The notes: generated from the sequence alone by a model not told the origin. A stretch of DNA of 64,000 nt from Myceligenerans salitolerans (GCF_017349295.1 NZ_JAFMPK010000005.1:17318-81317); one strand, 5' to 3'. Shown: positions 9,293 to 18,496, numbered from the stretch's first letter. Translations and numbers: made by a program.

Positions 9293-12200
9293 GCGGCACC
9301 CGTAGCCCACGGGGCGTGACGGCGAATCCTGCGGCCGTCAGCGCCTCGGCGACAGCGTTCCCGGACGCCGAGGCCTGAACGGCGCCGAGGCCGTCGAGCC
9401 GCTGCACCACGAGCCTGCCGAGCGTACCCGTGGCCGCTGTCCGGGCCAGGCCGGTGGCCGCCGCCGCGAGACGTGCGGGAGTGCGGTCGAACGACAGCAC
9501 GCTGCGCCCCCCGCGCTCCACGTACAGCACGAGGCTTCCCTCCACCAGCACGACGAGCGACCCGGCCTTGCGGCCGGGCCGGTGCGTGCCGCCCGGCCGG
9601 GTGCCGGCCTCGGACGACGCCGGGACGGTACCGGACGACGCCGGGACGGGGCCGGGGCCGTCCCGACCCGACGGGTGGGTGGCCCGAGTGGCTCCGGCTG
9701 CCGTCCCCGCGTCCACGTCCTCGGTGGCCACCGGCGTGGCGGGCCACGCCAGAGCGGCGCCGTACGGGTTCGCCGGATCCGTCGCGGCGAGGACGACGGC
9801 GGTCGGCGGCCGGTCGCTCTCGATCCGGCGGGTACGGTCCTGGGCGTCGTGCCGGAGCCCGTCGACGGCACCGGGGAGCGCGAACTGCGACCCACCGAGA
9901 TGCTCGACGAAGTATCCGCGACGTACGCCGCCGCGCTGCTCCATCTCGGACAGCACCCGGTAGACGTCGCGATAGCCCCCCGTCACCCCCTCGGCGGCCG
10001 CGGCGGGGCGCGTGAGCACGCCGTGCCGGTCCAGGAGCACCTGCGCCGTGGCGTGGGCGCGCAGGGTCGGATCCTTCTCGCGCGGTGGCAGCGCGGCCCA
10101 CCGGCCGCCACCACCCCGCGGGGTGCGCGGCGCCGGGAGCGCCGAGGAGGGGCGGCCGGGCGACATCGCGGGGGAGTGGATCGCGAACCGCGAGCGGCGT
10201 ACCGGGCGCGCACGACCGGAGCCGCGGGGTGCGCGGTGGGCGCCTCCGGTCCCGCCGAGTCTCTCGCGGAGAGCGCCGAGCCCGTCGTTCGTCACCAGGC
10301 CGGCCCACGTGAGGTCCCAGAGCGTCTCGAGCACGGCGTCCGGCTCGGCGTCGGCGAGCTCGGCGATCCTCGGAAGGAAGTGGCCGCCGGACCCGCTCAG
10401 CAGGTCGAGCACGGCGCGGTGCAGACCGGTGTCCAGCGGGCCGTCCGGCTCGATCGGCACGGGTTCGGGGAGCGTGAGTGCCGCGCCGTCGGCCAGGTGC
10501 AGGGAGACGAGGCCGTCCCCGCCGCCCGACCCGGGAAGCCTGCCGTGGCCGCACCACAGGACCTCCCCGGCGGCGGTGAGCTCGTCGAGCAGCCCTGGGC
10601 GGTAGTCCGGCACGCGCGCCGGCAGCACCAGCGTCTCCAGAGCCGATGCCGGAACCGCCACGCCGGCGAGCTGCTCGACGACCTGGAGCAGCCCGTCCGT
10701 TCCTCGCAGCGCGCCCGAGCCGACCCCCTGCCAGCGCGGAAGGAAGACACCGAGGGATGCCTGTTCCACCGGCTCCACCTCGGCCCGCAGCGCCGCGAGC
10801 GAGCGGCGCCGCAGCACCCGCAGGACGGCGGGATCGCACCACTCGTCGCCGGTGCCGCCCAGCGTGTCGGGCAGCAGCCGCCCGCGGACGACGTGCCCGG
10901 CCGTCTCGAGGCGGGCGAGGGTCTCGGACGCGACGGCCGGACCGATCCCGAACCTGTCGGCGACGTCGTACGCGGTGAAGGGGCCGTGGGTGCGGGCGTG
11001 TCGGCGGACCAGGTCACCGAGGGGGTCGGCGACCGGTTCGGTGAACGTCTCTGGGATGCCCGTGGGCAGCGCGACGCCGAGCGCGTCGCGCAGGCGCCCG
11101 GAGTCCTCGATGACGGCCCACTGCTCGGCGTCGGCCGTCGTCGTCCGGCCCGCGATGCGGACACGGACGACACGGCGGGCGCGTTCCAGATCCGCCAGCC
11201 AGTCCGGCAGGTCGGGACGGCGGTCCTCGTCCGTCCGCGCCTCGAGAGCCCCGGCGGGATGCGGGCCCGTGCGTCGCAACAGGTCCCACAGTGCCTCGGC
11301 GTCCCGGGCGTGCCGGTCCGGAGCGATGCACTGCAGCTCGGCCTGCGTCTGCTGGATCGCGTCCGGGTCGAGCAGGTCGGCGAGGTCGGCGGACCGCTCG
11401 CCGAGCAACTCGCTGAGCAGGTCCGGATCGAGCGACAGCGCGGCAGCACGGCGCTCGGCGAGCGGGGCGTCGCCGTCGTAGAGGAACTGAGCGGTGTACC
11501 CGACGAGAAGGGCCTGCGCGAACGGGGACGGCGACTCGGTGGTGGCCTCCAGGACGCGGGTCCGGCCGGCGGCCGTGTCCCGCATGAGGTCGGCGAGCGC
11601 GGCGACGTCGAAGTCGTCCTGCAGGCACTCGCGAGCCGCCTCCAGCACAATCGGGAACTCCGGGAACTCCGACGCGACCTGCAACAACTGGGCAGAGCGC
11701 TGGCGCTGCTGCCACAGCGGCTGCCGCTTGCCCGGGCGGCGGCGGGGCAGGAGCAGCGCCCGGGCCGCTGCCTCCCGGAACCGGGCGGCGAACATCACCG
11801 ACGAACCCAGTTCGTCGCGCACGGCCCCGAACACCTCGTCGGGCTCGATGAGCAGGTCCTCGAGGGCTATGCCGTCGCCGCCCGGCCCGGGCTCGCCGTC
11901 CCCGGCGTCCCAGGCGCTCCCGCTGTCCGGCAGGCGCAGCACGATGCCGTCGTCGGAGTGCATGGCGGCGACGTCGACGCCGAACCGCGCGCGCAGCCGC
12001 GCGGCGATCACGAGGGACCACGGTGCGTGCACCCGGGCGCCGAACGGGGAGTGGATCACCACTCGCCAGTCCCCGAGTTCGTCGCGGAAGCGCTCGACGA
12101 CGATCGTCCGGTCGTCCGGCACCCGCCCTGTCGCCTCGCGCTGCTGGACGAGGTAGGCCGCGAGATTGTCCGCCGCCCAGGGATCGAGCCCGGCTTCCTG

Positions 12201-14354
12201 CAGGCGGGCACGTCCCCCGGCGGGGTCGTCGGCCAGCGCGGCGTCCGCCTGCCGGACGAACGCGCCGACGGCGCGGCCGAGCTCGGCGGGGCGGCCGGGC
12301 GTGTCGCCCTTCCAGAACGGGAGGCGGCCCGGAAGTCCTGGCGCGGGGGAGACGAGCACGCGGTCGGGGGTGATGTCCTCGATGCGCCAGGTGCTCGACC
12401 CGAGGGTGAAGGTGTCACCGACCCGTGACTCGTACACCATCTCCTCGTCGAGCTCGCCCACGCGTTTGCCGCCTCGTGCGGTTCTGTCGCCGCCGGTGTC
12501 GTCCGTGGCGAGGAAGACGCCGTACTGGCCCCGGTCGGGGATGGTTCCCCCGCTCGTCGCCGCCAGACGGAGCGCGCCTCGTCGGCCCCGCAGGAGGCCC
12601 GTGGTGCGGTCCCACGTGATCCTGGCACGCAGCTCGGCGAAGTCCTCGCTCGGGTACCGCCCGGCCAGCATGTCGAGCACGGCGTGCCACGTGGCGTCGC
12701 CCAGGCCGGTGTACGGCGCGGCACGGCGTACGACGGCGAGCAGGTCGTCCGCGTGCCAGTCGTCAACGGCGAGCATCGCCACCACTTGCTGCGACAGGAC
12801 GTCGAGCGGATTGGCGGGGACATGGAGGTGCTCGATCTCGCCCTCGCGCATGCGCTGTGCGATCACCGTCGACGGCACCAGGTCTCCCCGGAACATCGGG
12901 AAGACCACGCCCTTCGACACCGCGCCGACCTGGTGCCCCGCACGGCCGATGCGCTGCAGGCCGCTCGCCACCGACGGCGGCGAACCCACCTGGACCACCA
13001 GGTCGACCGCCCCCATGTCGATGCCGAGCTCCAGGGAACTGGTCGCGACCACCGACGGCAGCAGGCCCGCCTTCAACTCGGACTCCGTCTGCGTACGCTC
13101 GTTCCGGCTCATCGAGCCGTGGTGCGCCCGCGCGATCACCGGGAGCTCCGCCGGAATGCCCGGCGCGGCCTCGGGCATGCCCCGCCCGGGGGGCGCACCG
13201 TCCGTGCCCGCCTGGTTCGCACCGCGAGCGGGGGGCCCGGTCACGCCTGCCGCGGTGCCCGACTGGCCTGGCACTGCGGCGGCCCAGGTCTCGGAGGGGT
13301 CGGCGACATCGGCTCCCTGGCGCTGCACCCACACCTCGTTCATGCGCGCCGTCAGGCGCTCGGCCCCACGCCGGGAGTTCGTGAACACCAGTGTCGAGGT
13401 GTGTTCCGCGACGAGGTCGACGACCCGCTCCTCCACATGAGGCCATACCGAGGCGCGTCGCAGCGGCCGGGTCGCCGCCCCTGTGAGGTCGAGGTCGCCC
13501 GGCCCGACCGCCGTCGGCGGGCTGGTGCCGTCGGGCGTGGCAAGAGCACCGGTGCCCGCGCTCACCGAGTGCGGATCGGGCGTACCGACGGCATCCAGGT
13601 CCGTCAGGTCCGGCACCGGCACGACGACGTCGATGTCCCACTTCTTGACCACCGAAGGCTGCACGACGGACACCGCCCGCGCGCCGTCGCCGTCCCGGCC
13701 ACCGGCCAGGAACCGGGAGACGGCGTCCACCGGCCGGACCGTCGCGGAGAGCCCGATCCGCTGGGCGGGCCGTTCCAGCAGCTCGTCCAGGCGCTCGAGG
13801 CTCAGGGCGAGGTGCGCACCGCGTTTGGTCCCCGCCACCGCGTGGATCTCGTCCACGATCACCGTCTCCACGCCGGCCAGGCCCGCGCGAGCCTGGGACG
13901 TGAGCACGAGGAAGAGCGATTCCGGCGTCGTGATCAGGACGTCCGGCGGGCGCGTGGCGAACGCGCGGCGCTCCGCCTGCGGCGTGTCACCCGTCCGGAC
14001 GCCCACCGTGACATCGTTCACGGGAAGACGCCCGCGCACGGCGGCCTGCCGGATCCCGGCGAGCGGGGAGCGGAGGTTCCGCTCCACATCGGTGGCCAGC
14101 GCCTTGAGCGGTGAGACGTACAGGACGCGGCAGCGGCGGGCGGGATCCTCGGGTGCGGCCGAGGTCATGAGGCGATCGATCGCCCAGAGGAACGCTGCGA
14201 GTGTCTTCCCCGAACCGGTCGGCGCGACCACGAGTGCGTGGTCACCCCGTGCGATCGCGTCCCACGCGCCGGTCTGCGCGGTGGTGGGCTGCTCGAAGGC
14301 ACCGGTGAACCAGGACCGGGTGGCGGCTCCGAACGCGGGAAGTGGATCGGTCAT
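9279..14354 (-). CDS. lhr: Lhr-type large superfamily 2 ATP-dependent helicase
   Basis: Large helicase of DNA repair that unwinds 3'-tailed RNA:DNA and DNA duplexes. 1691 residues, longer than the usual 1500. Motif I APTGSGKT (44-51) and motif II DEIH (168-171, followed by AVAGTKRGAH) are present. The second RecA lobe shows HHGSMSRNERTQTE, SSLELGIDMG and QRIGRAGHQVG. Then come the Lhr winged-helix/beta-barrel core and a long C-terminal region. Gly/Pro-rich insertions in the first third and near the C-terminus explain the extra length. The ATG at 14354 lies six bases after a PafBC-type -10 element, so the mRNA should start on the start codon and be damage-inducible. It is followed by nei with a 14-base overlap. 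Confidence 0.93.
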   Translation of the reverse strand: MTDPLPAFGAATRSWFTGAFEQPTTAQTGAWDAIARGDHALVVAPTGSGKTLAAFLWAIDRLMTSAAPEDPARRCRVLYVSPLKALATDVERNLRSPLAGIRQAAVRGRLPVNDVTVGVRTGDTPQAERRAFATRPPDVLITTPESLFLVLTSQARAGLAGVETVIVDEIHAVAGTKRGAHLALSLERLDELLERPAQRIGLSATVRPVDAVSRFLAGGRDGDGARAVSVVQPSVVKKWDIDVVVPVPDLTDLDAVGTPDPHSVSAGTGALATPDGTSPPTAVGPGDLDLTGAATRPLRRASVWPHVEERVVDLVAEHTSTLVFTNSRRGAERLTARMNEVWVQRQGADVADPSETWAAAVPGQSGTAAGVTGPPARGANQAGTDGAPPGRGMPEAAPGIPAELPVIARAHHGSMSRNERTQTESELKAGLLPSVVATSSLELGIDMGAVDLVVQVGSPPSVASGLQRIGRAGHQVGAVSKGVVFPMFRGDLVPSTVIAQRMREGEIEHLHVPANPLDVLSQQVVAMLAVDDWHADDLLAVVRRAAPYTGLGDATWHAVLDMLAGRYPSEDFAELRARITWDRTTGLLRGRRGALRLAATSGGTIPDRGQYGVFLATDDTGGDRTARGGKRVGELDEEMVYESRVGDTFTLGSSTWRIEDITPDRVLVSPAPGLPGRLPFWKGDTPGRPAELGRAVGAFVRQADAALADDPAGGRARLQEAGLDPWAADNLAAYLVQQREATGRVPDDRTIVVERFRDELGDWRVVIHSPFGARVHAPWSLVIAARLRARFGVDVAAMHSDDGIVLRLPDSGSAWDAGDGEPGPGGDGIALEDLLIEPDEVFGAVRDELGSSVMFAARFREAAARALLLPRRRPGKRQPLWQQRQRSAQLLQVASEFPEFPIVLEAARECLQDDFDVAALADLMRDTAAGRTRVLEATTESPSPFAQALLVGYTAQFLYDGDAPLAERRAAALSLDPDLLSELLGERSADLADLLDPDAIQQTQAELQCIAPDRHARDAEALWDLLRRTGPHPAGALEARTDEDRRPDLPDWLADLERARRVVRVRIAGRTTTADAEQWAVIEDSGRLRDALGVALPTGIPETFTEPVADPLGDLVRRHARTHGPFTAYDVADRFGIGPAVASETLARLETAGHVVRGRLLPDTLGGTGDEWCDPAVLRVLRRRSLAALRAEVEPVEQASLGVFLPRWQGVGSGALRGTDGLLQVVEQLAGVAVPASALETLVLPARVPDYRPGLLDELTAAGEVLWCGHGRLPGSGGGDGLVSLHLADGAALTLPEPVPIEPDGPLDTGLHRAVLDLLSGSGGHFLPRIAELADAEPDAVLETLWDLTWAGLVTNDGLGALRERLGGTGGAHRAPRGSGRARPVRRSRFAIHSPAMSPGRPSSALPAPRTPRGGGGRWAALPPREKDPTLRAHATAQVLLDRHGVLTRPAAAAEGVTGGYRDVYRVLSEMEQRGGVRRGYFVEHLGGSQFALPGAVDGLRHDAQDRTRRIESDRPPTAVVLAATDPANPYGAALAWPATPVATEDVDAGTAAGATRATHPSGRDGPGPVPASSGTVPASSEAGTRPGGTHRPGRKAGSLVVLVEGSLVLYVERGGRSVLSFDRTPARLAAAATGLARTAATGTLGRLVVQRLDGLGAVQASASGNAVAEALTAAGFAVTPRGLRVPHARG

Positions 14355-14360
14355 GCAGCC

Positions 14361-14383
14361 ATTGTGGTCCGGGACACTGACAC
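14361..14383 (-). promoter_or_regulatory. PafBC/RecA-NDp-type promoter of lhr-nei
   Basis: On the minus strand: GTGTCAGTG (14383-14375), eight bases, then CACAAT (14366-14361). The upstream element matches TTGTCRGTG at eight of nine positions. The -10 keeps A at position 2 and T at position 6. Six bases separate it from the ATG of lhr (14354), giving a leaderless transcript. Confidence 0.65.
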
Positions 14384-14389
14384 TAGGCT
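14384..14389 (+). promoter_or_regulatory. -10 element of the DUF3046 gene (leaderless)
   Basis: TAGGCT is six bases before the GTG at 14396. TTGTGG at 14362-14367 is a possible -35 (16-base spacer). It overlaps the divergent lhr promoter, so the two starts may compete. Confidence 0.45.
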
Positions 14390-14395
14390 GATCCG

Positions 14396-14629
14396 GTGCG
14401 GCACAGCGATTTCCAGCGGTTGGTGGACGAGGTCTTCGGCTCGGCGTACGGGCGCGTCCTGGTACGGGAGCAGGTGCTGCCCAAGCTGGGGAACCGCACG
14501 CCCGAGGACGCGCTGACGGCGGGGTTCGAGCCACGCGACGTGTGGCATGCGTTGTGCGACGCGCTCGACGTCCCCGAGCCGGAGCGCTGGGGAGCCGACG
14601 ATCACCGGCAGGCTCCACCCTCGCGGTAG
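14396..14629 (+). CDS. DUF3046 protein
   Basis: 77 residues, function unknown. It has the DUF3046 pattern: MRHSDFQRLVDEVFG at the N-terminus, then LVREQVLPKLGNRTPEDALTAG and PRDVWHALCDALDVPE. The family is small, soluble and encoded immediately upstream of recA across actinobacteria, as here. The GTG start is supported by the TAGGCT box six bases upstream. Only 41 bases separate it from divergent lhr. The conserved location between lhr/nei and recA suggests but does not prove a repair-related role. Confidence 0.88.
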   Translation: MRHSDFQRLVDEVFGSAYGRVLVREQVLPKLGNRTPEDALTAGFEPRDVWHALCDALDVPEPERWGADDHRQAPPSR

Positions 14630-14673
14630 AGGAAGGGCGGGTTCGTTCCTCGTTCCGGTGTGTCGGCATTGCA

Positions 14674-14689
14674 TCGAACAGACGTTCGT
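14674..14689. promoter_or_regulatory. LexA (SOS) box of recA
   Basis: TCGAAC-AGAC-GTTCGT matches 11 of 12 consensus positions of the actinobacterial SOS box TCGAAC-N4-GTTCGA. TAGACT at 14691-14696 immediately follows and can serve as a -10, so LexA would block this promoter. Confidence 0.9.
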
Positions 14690-14755
14690 CTAGACTCGAA
14701 CCACAGGCACGGATTCCGGAACCTTGTCGACAGGCTGGGGCCGGAGAAGGCGTCC

Positions 14756-14778
14756 GTGTCAGTGGGTCCGCGTACCGT
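14756..14778 (+). promoter_or_regulatory. PafBC/RecA-NDp promoter of recA
   Basis: GTGTCAGTG (14756-14764), eight bases, TACCGT (14773-14778). The known LexA-independent recA promoter is TTGTCRGTG-N8-TANNNT. Only the first base differs. The expected transcript starts near 14785, giving a leader of about 74 bases. It lies about 70 bases downstream of the LexA-controlled promoter. Confidence 0.8.
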
Positions 14779-14858
14779 CGCTCCTGACGTCCCGGGTACA
14801 GCCCGGAGGACCCATCCGGACCGGCGCACAGGGCGCCCCGAGATCAGAAGGTGAACAC

Positions 14859-16082
14859 ATGCCAGCACCGGCAGACCGCGAGAAGGCCCTTGAGGCAGCT
14901 CTCGCCCAGATCGACCGCAGTTTCGGCAAGGGCTCGGTCATGCGCCTCGGGGAGGAGACCCGTGCCCCCGTCGAGGTGGTCCCCACCGGTTCCATCGCGC
15001 TGGACGTGGCGCTCGGGATCGGAGGCCTGCCCCGCGGCCGTATCGTCGAGGTGTACGGGCCGGAGTCGTCAGGTAAGACGACGATCGCGCTCCACGCCGT
15101 CGCCAACGCGCAGAAGGCGGGCGGGATCGCCGCCTTCGTCGACGCCGAGCACGCCCTGGACCCCGAGTACGCGAAGAAGCTCGGCGTCGACACGGACGCG
15201 CTCCTCGTCTCCCAGCCGGACACGGGTGAGCAGGCGCTGGAGATCGCGGACATGCTGATCCGCTCCGGCGCCCTGGACATCATCGTCATCGACTCCGTCG
15301 CCGCCCTGACGCCCAAGGCCGAGATCGAGGGTGAGATGGGCGACAGCCACGTCGGCCTGCAGGCCCGGCTGATGTCGCAGGCCCTGAGGAAGATCACCGG
15401 TGCGCTCAACGCCTCGGGGACGACGGCGATCTTCATCAACCAGCTGCGCGAGAAGATCGGCGTGTTCTTCGGGAGCCCCGAGACGACCACCGGCGGTAAG
15501 GCACTGAAGTTCTACGCCTCGGTCCGCATGGACATCCGTCGGATCGAGACCCTCAAGGAGGGCACGGAACCGGTCGGTAACCGTACGCGGGTGAAGGTCG
15601 TCAAGAACAAGATGGCCCCGCCCTTCAAGCAGGCGGAGTTCGACATCCTCTACGGCGTCGGCATCTCTCGCGAGGGCGGCCTCATCGACATGGGCGTGGA
15701 CCACGGATTCGTACGCAAGTCCGGTTCGTGGTTCACCTACGAGGGCGACCAGCTGGGCCAGGGCAAGGAGAACGCGCGATCGTTCCTCCGTGACAACCCG
15801 GACCTCGCTGCCGAGCTGGAGAAGCGCATCAAGGAGAAGCTCGGCATCGGCCCGCGGGTCGACGCGCCGGCGGAGGGCGGCTCGGGTGACACGGATGCCG
15901 CCCCTTCGGGGACGGTCGCCGCGGCGTCCTCCTCGGGCCGTGCGACGGCCACTGCCAAGACGGGTGCGAAGGCGGCGGCCAAGTCCGGGGCCAAGGCGAC
16001 GCGCACCCGCACGACCAAGGCCAAGGCGGCGGACGGGGCCGATTCCGCTGCTGAGGCCGCTGCTGCGAAGGCACCGTTCTGA
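14859..16082 (+). CDS. recA: Recombinase RecA
   Basis: ATP-dependent strand-exchange protein and co-protease for LexA cleavage. 407 residues. Walker [10 protein letters not shown] at 67-75, [17 protein letters not shown], loop L1 [21 protein letters not shown] in part, and loop L2 [20 protein letters not shown] in part are all visible. There is no intein, unlike M. tuberculosis recA. After the ~345-residue core the tail is an Ala/Lys/Thr-rich low-complexity segment of about 55 residues ending AAAAKAPF, unlike the short acidic tail of E. coli RecA. The start is set by AGAAGG seven bases upstream of the ATG. Two damage promoters lie upstream (LexA box 14674-14689; PafBC type 14756-14778). recX follows after two bases. 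Confidence 0.98.
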   Translation: MPAPADREKALEAALAQIDRSFGKGSVMRLGEETRAPVEVVPTGSIALDVALGIGGLPRGRIVEVYGPESSGKTTIALHAVANAQKAGGIAAFVDAEHALDPEYAKKLGVDTDALLVSQPDTGEQALEIADMLIRSGALDIIVIDSVAALTPKAEIEGEMGDSHVGLQARLMSQALRKITGALNASGTTAIFINQLREKIGVFFGSPETTTGGKALKFYASVRMDIRRIETLKEGTEPVGNRTRVKVVKNKMAPPFKQAEFDILYGVGISREGGLIDMGVDHGFVRKSGSWFTYEGDQLGQGKENARSFLRDNPDLAAELEKRIKEKLGIGPRVDAPAEGGSGDTDAAPSGTVAAASSSGRATATAKTGAKAAAKSGAKATRTRTTKAKAADGADSAAEAAAAKAPF

Positions 16083-16084
16083 CG

Positions 16085-16687
16085 GTGCAGTACCGTGGTG
16101 AGGCGCCCGGTTCCGGCGTGGGGAAGCGTCGGAGCCGGGCACCACGAACGTCCGTCGCCGAGCGCCTCGACGCCGGTGAGATCACTCACGAGGAAGCGCT
16201 CGACTCGGCGCGTGAGGCGCTGCTCCGCATCCTGACTGCGGCTCAGAAATCACGCCACGAGCTGGAGCAGTCGCTCGCCCGGAAGGGCTACCCGGAATCG
16301 GTGGTGACCCCTCTCCTGGAGCGCTTCGACGAGGTCGGCCTCGTCGACGACGCCGCCTACGCCGGGACGATCGTCCGCACCCGACATGGTGAACGCGGGC
16401 TGGCCCGCCGGGCCATTTCCGCGGAGCTACGACGCCGCGGCATCGACGAGGAGACCGCCGTCGAAGCGCTCGACCAGATCGACGCCGACGACGAACGAGC
16501 CGCTGGTGCGCGCCTGGCCGAGAAGCTGATCGCCAGGACCCGGGGTCGGGAGCGTGATGTACGCATCCGGCGTGCCGTCAGCTCGCTCGCCCGGAAGGGC
16601 TACGCGCCAGGGCTCGCGTTCGAACTCGTCCGGGACGCCCTCGCCGCGGACGGCGAGGAGACCGACGACCTGCCGTTCGCGGACTGA
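16085..16687 (+). CDS. recX: RecA modulator RecX
   Basis: Regulatory protein that binds and limits RecA filaments. 200 residues, built from RecX three-helix repeats: AREALLRILTAAQKSRHELE, LARKGYPESVVTPLLERFDEVGLVDDAAYA in part, and a second LARKGYAPGLAFELVRDAL near the C-terminus. The N-terminal 30 residues are basic and poorly conserved. The GTG start is two bases after the recA stop, so both genes are expressed from one message. A strong hairpin downstream ends the unit. Confidence 0.94.
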   Translation: MQYRGEAPGSGVGKRRSRAPRTSVAERLDAGEITHEEALDSAREALLRILTAAQKSRHELEQSLARKGYPESVVTPLLERFDEVGLVDDAAYAGTIVRTRHGERGLARRAISAELRRRGIDEETAVEALDQIDADDERAAGARLAEKLIARTRGRERDVRIRRAVSSLARKGYAPGLAFELVRDALAADGEETDDLPFAD

Positions 16688-16727
16688 GCGCCCCGGCACG
16701 GCGCCCGCGGCGAACAAGCGCCTGGCC

Positions 16728-16782
16728 GGTCCTTCCGTGGATGATCCGGCGGCTGTTCGAGCCGACCATCCATGGAAGGACC
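16728..16782. terminator. Long hairpin after recX, between convergent operons
   Basis: A 16-base arm GGTCCTTCCGTGGATG (16728-16743) pairs fully with CATCCATGGAAGGACC (16767-16782), allowing one G-U. A second stem CGGCT/AGCCG around GTTCG lies inside. No T-run follows. It sits between recX (stop 16687) and gluD (stop 16872) and can work on both strands. Confidence 0.7.
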
Positions 16783-16871
16783 ACCGGACGCCACCAACCC
16801 GGACGCCATGAACTCGACGTGACGAGCTCGAGGCCCGACACCCCGCGGCCCCGCGAGCGTGAGGCGTTGTC

Positions 16872-17777
16872 CTAGACCCGCCCGACCCGGCCGCCTGCTC
16901 CGCCCGTGAAGGGTGCGGCACCGGCGACAGCCCCCGCGTCGATCGCCGTCGGTGCCACGGCTGCCCGCCCCCGGCTCGACAGGCGTCGCGAGAGCCGCTG
17001 GGCCAGCACGGTCAGGAGCCAGTTGATGACGATGAACAGCACCGCTGCGACCAGGAGCGCCTGGAGGTTGTTGATCGGAGGGGCGTTGCCGAAGATCTGG
17101 GCCGAGCGCAGCAGTTCGGAGTAGCCGATGATCTGGCCCAGTGCCGAGTCCTTGAGTACCACGACGAGCTGGGAGAGCAGCGCGGGCAACATCGCGACGA
17201 GAGCCTGCGGCAGCTGGATCGACCGAAGCGTCTGGCTCGGTGTGAGCCCCACCGCCAGGCCGGCCTCCCCTTGCCCCTTGGGCAGGTTCCGCACGCCGGA
17301 GCGAACCAGCTCCGCGATCACCGAGCCGTTGTAGAGGACGAGTGCCACGACGACCGCCATGAACAACCTGTCCTCCAGACCCGGCAGCATGCGGGCGAGA
17401 AGCAGATTGAGGAAGATCATCAACAGCAGCACGGGCATGGCGCGGAAGAACTCCACGATCGCCCCGGACGTCCACCGCACCACGCGGTTGTGGGCGAGGC
17501 GGCCCATCCCGAGAATCACCCCGAAGACGACCGCTCCCACGGTCGCGAAAGCGGCGGACCGGAGCGTGTTCTGGAGTCCTGGCCAGACGTAGTAGACCCA
17601 GAAGTCGCCGGCGAACACCGGGCCCCACAGCGTCCAGGACCATTGCCCCTTGAGGTACAGCAGATAGACGACCCATCCCACCACGGCGAGCAGTGCCAGC
17701 GCACCGATGATGTTGAACACGGTCATCAGCGCCCGGGCGCGTGGGCCGGGGGAGTCGAAGAGGACGGAGGCGCTCAT
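16872..17777 (-). CDS. gluD: Glutamate-type ABC transporter permease GluD
   Basis: Second inner-membrane subunit of a polar amino acid importer. 301 residues. After an N-terminal extension with one membrane helix come the HisM-type permease segments. The EAA-like loop is GQGEAGLAVGLTPSQTLRSIQLPQA, read in part, and docks the ATPase. The C-terminal 40 residues are Ala/Gly-rich and cytoplasmic. The ATG overlaps the gluC stop by four bases (ATGA). It is the last gene of the leftward operon gluA-gluB-gluC-gluD, the order of the Corynebacterium glutamate uptake system. Substrate glutamate is inferred from that order and from GluB. Confidence 0.9.
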   Translation of the reverse strand: MSASVLFDSPGPRARALMTVFNIIGALALLAVVGWVVYLLYLKGQWSWTLWGPVFAGDFWVYYVWPGLQNTLRSAAFATVGAVVFGVILGMGRLAHNRVVRWTSGAIVEFFRAMPVLLLMIFLNLLLARMLPGLEDRLFMAVVVALVLYNGSVIAELVRSGVRNLPKGQGEAGLAVGLTPSQTLRSIQLPQALVAMLPALLSQLVVVLKDSALGQIIGYSELLRSAQIFGNAPPINNLQALLVAAVLFIVINWLLTVLAQRLSRRLSSRGRAAVAPTAIDAGAVAGAAPFTGGAGGRVGRV

Positions 17778-18463
17778 CGCTTCACCGCCAGTCGCTCGGA
17801 GAGCCAGGTGGTCAGCAGCCCGACGGGAATGACGAGGATGACCCATCCGATGGCGAACACGCCGAAGATCTCCATCAGGTAGTCGGGATTGAACTCGATC
17901 GCGACCTTCATCGTCGAGGCCGTCTCCGTGGTCACGCTCGCGGCGGCGGCCACGGTGGAGTTCTTCATGAGGGCGATGAGCACGCTGCCGAGGGGCGCGA
18001 TCGCACCGCGGAACGCCTGGGGCAGGATGATCAGCCGGGCCGAGTCCATGAACGGCAGCCCGATCGCGCGGGCGGCCTCCGCCTGCCCGAGCGGCACGGT
18101 GTTCACGCCCGAGCGGATCGCCTCGCACACGAACGAGGCGTGGTAGACCGCCAGGCCCAGCACCGCGAACCGGAAATAGCTGTCGCTGAGATTGCTCGAC
18201 AACTGCAGTGCGAGCTGGAACACGAGCGCCAGGATCATGAACGTCATGATGATCGTCAGCGGGGTGTTCCGAAGGATGTTGACGTAGGCCGTGCCCACGA
18301 ACCGCAGGCTGGCGATCGGGGAGATCCGCATGATCGCCAGCACCGTGCCCAGGGCCAGCGCCAGCAGCCCCGCCCAGAACGTCAGCTGGATGTTGACCCA
18401 GAACGCGGCGAGGACGTCGTACTCCTCGAACACCGTCCAGAGGCCGGACAGATAGTCGCCCAC
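17774..18463 (-). CDS. gluC: Glutamate-type ABC transporter permease GluC
   Basis: First permease of the importer. 229 residues with about five membrane segments and the loop GQAEAARAIGLPFMDSARLI that contacts the ATPase. The GTG at 18463 is preceded by GAAAGG at six bases, which is better placed than the upstream start at 18526 that would begin inside the intergenic hairpin. It overlaps gluD by four bases. A 15-base-pair hairpin separates it from gluB, so lower expression than the binding protein is expected. Confidence 0.9.
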   Translation of the reverse strand: MGDYLSGLWTVFEEYDVLAAFWVNIQLTFWAGLLALALGTVLAIMRISPIASLRFVGTAYVNILRNTPLTIIMTFMILALVFQLALQLSSNLSDSYFRFAVLGLAVYHASFVCEAIRSGVNTVPLGQAEAARAIGLPFMDSARLIILPQAFRGAIAPLGSVLIALMKNSTVAAAASVTTETASTMKVAIEFNPDYLMEIFGVFAIGWVILVIPVGLLTTWLSERLAVKR

Positions 18464-18496
18464 TCCTTGCCTTTCGGTCGAGATGGTCGTTGTCGC

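Noticed and set aside
9582..12428. Plus-strand open frame opposite lhr
   Set aside because: Shadow of Lhr, which has all helicase motifs on the minus strand.
14859..16082. Intein in recA
   Set aside because: The RecA core is continuous at the M. tuberculosis insertion point and no splicing-domain residues occur.
16749..16764. LexA box around GTTCGA downstream of recX
   Set aside because: Only one half-site matches; the bases belong to the loop of the terminator hairpin.
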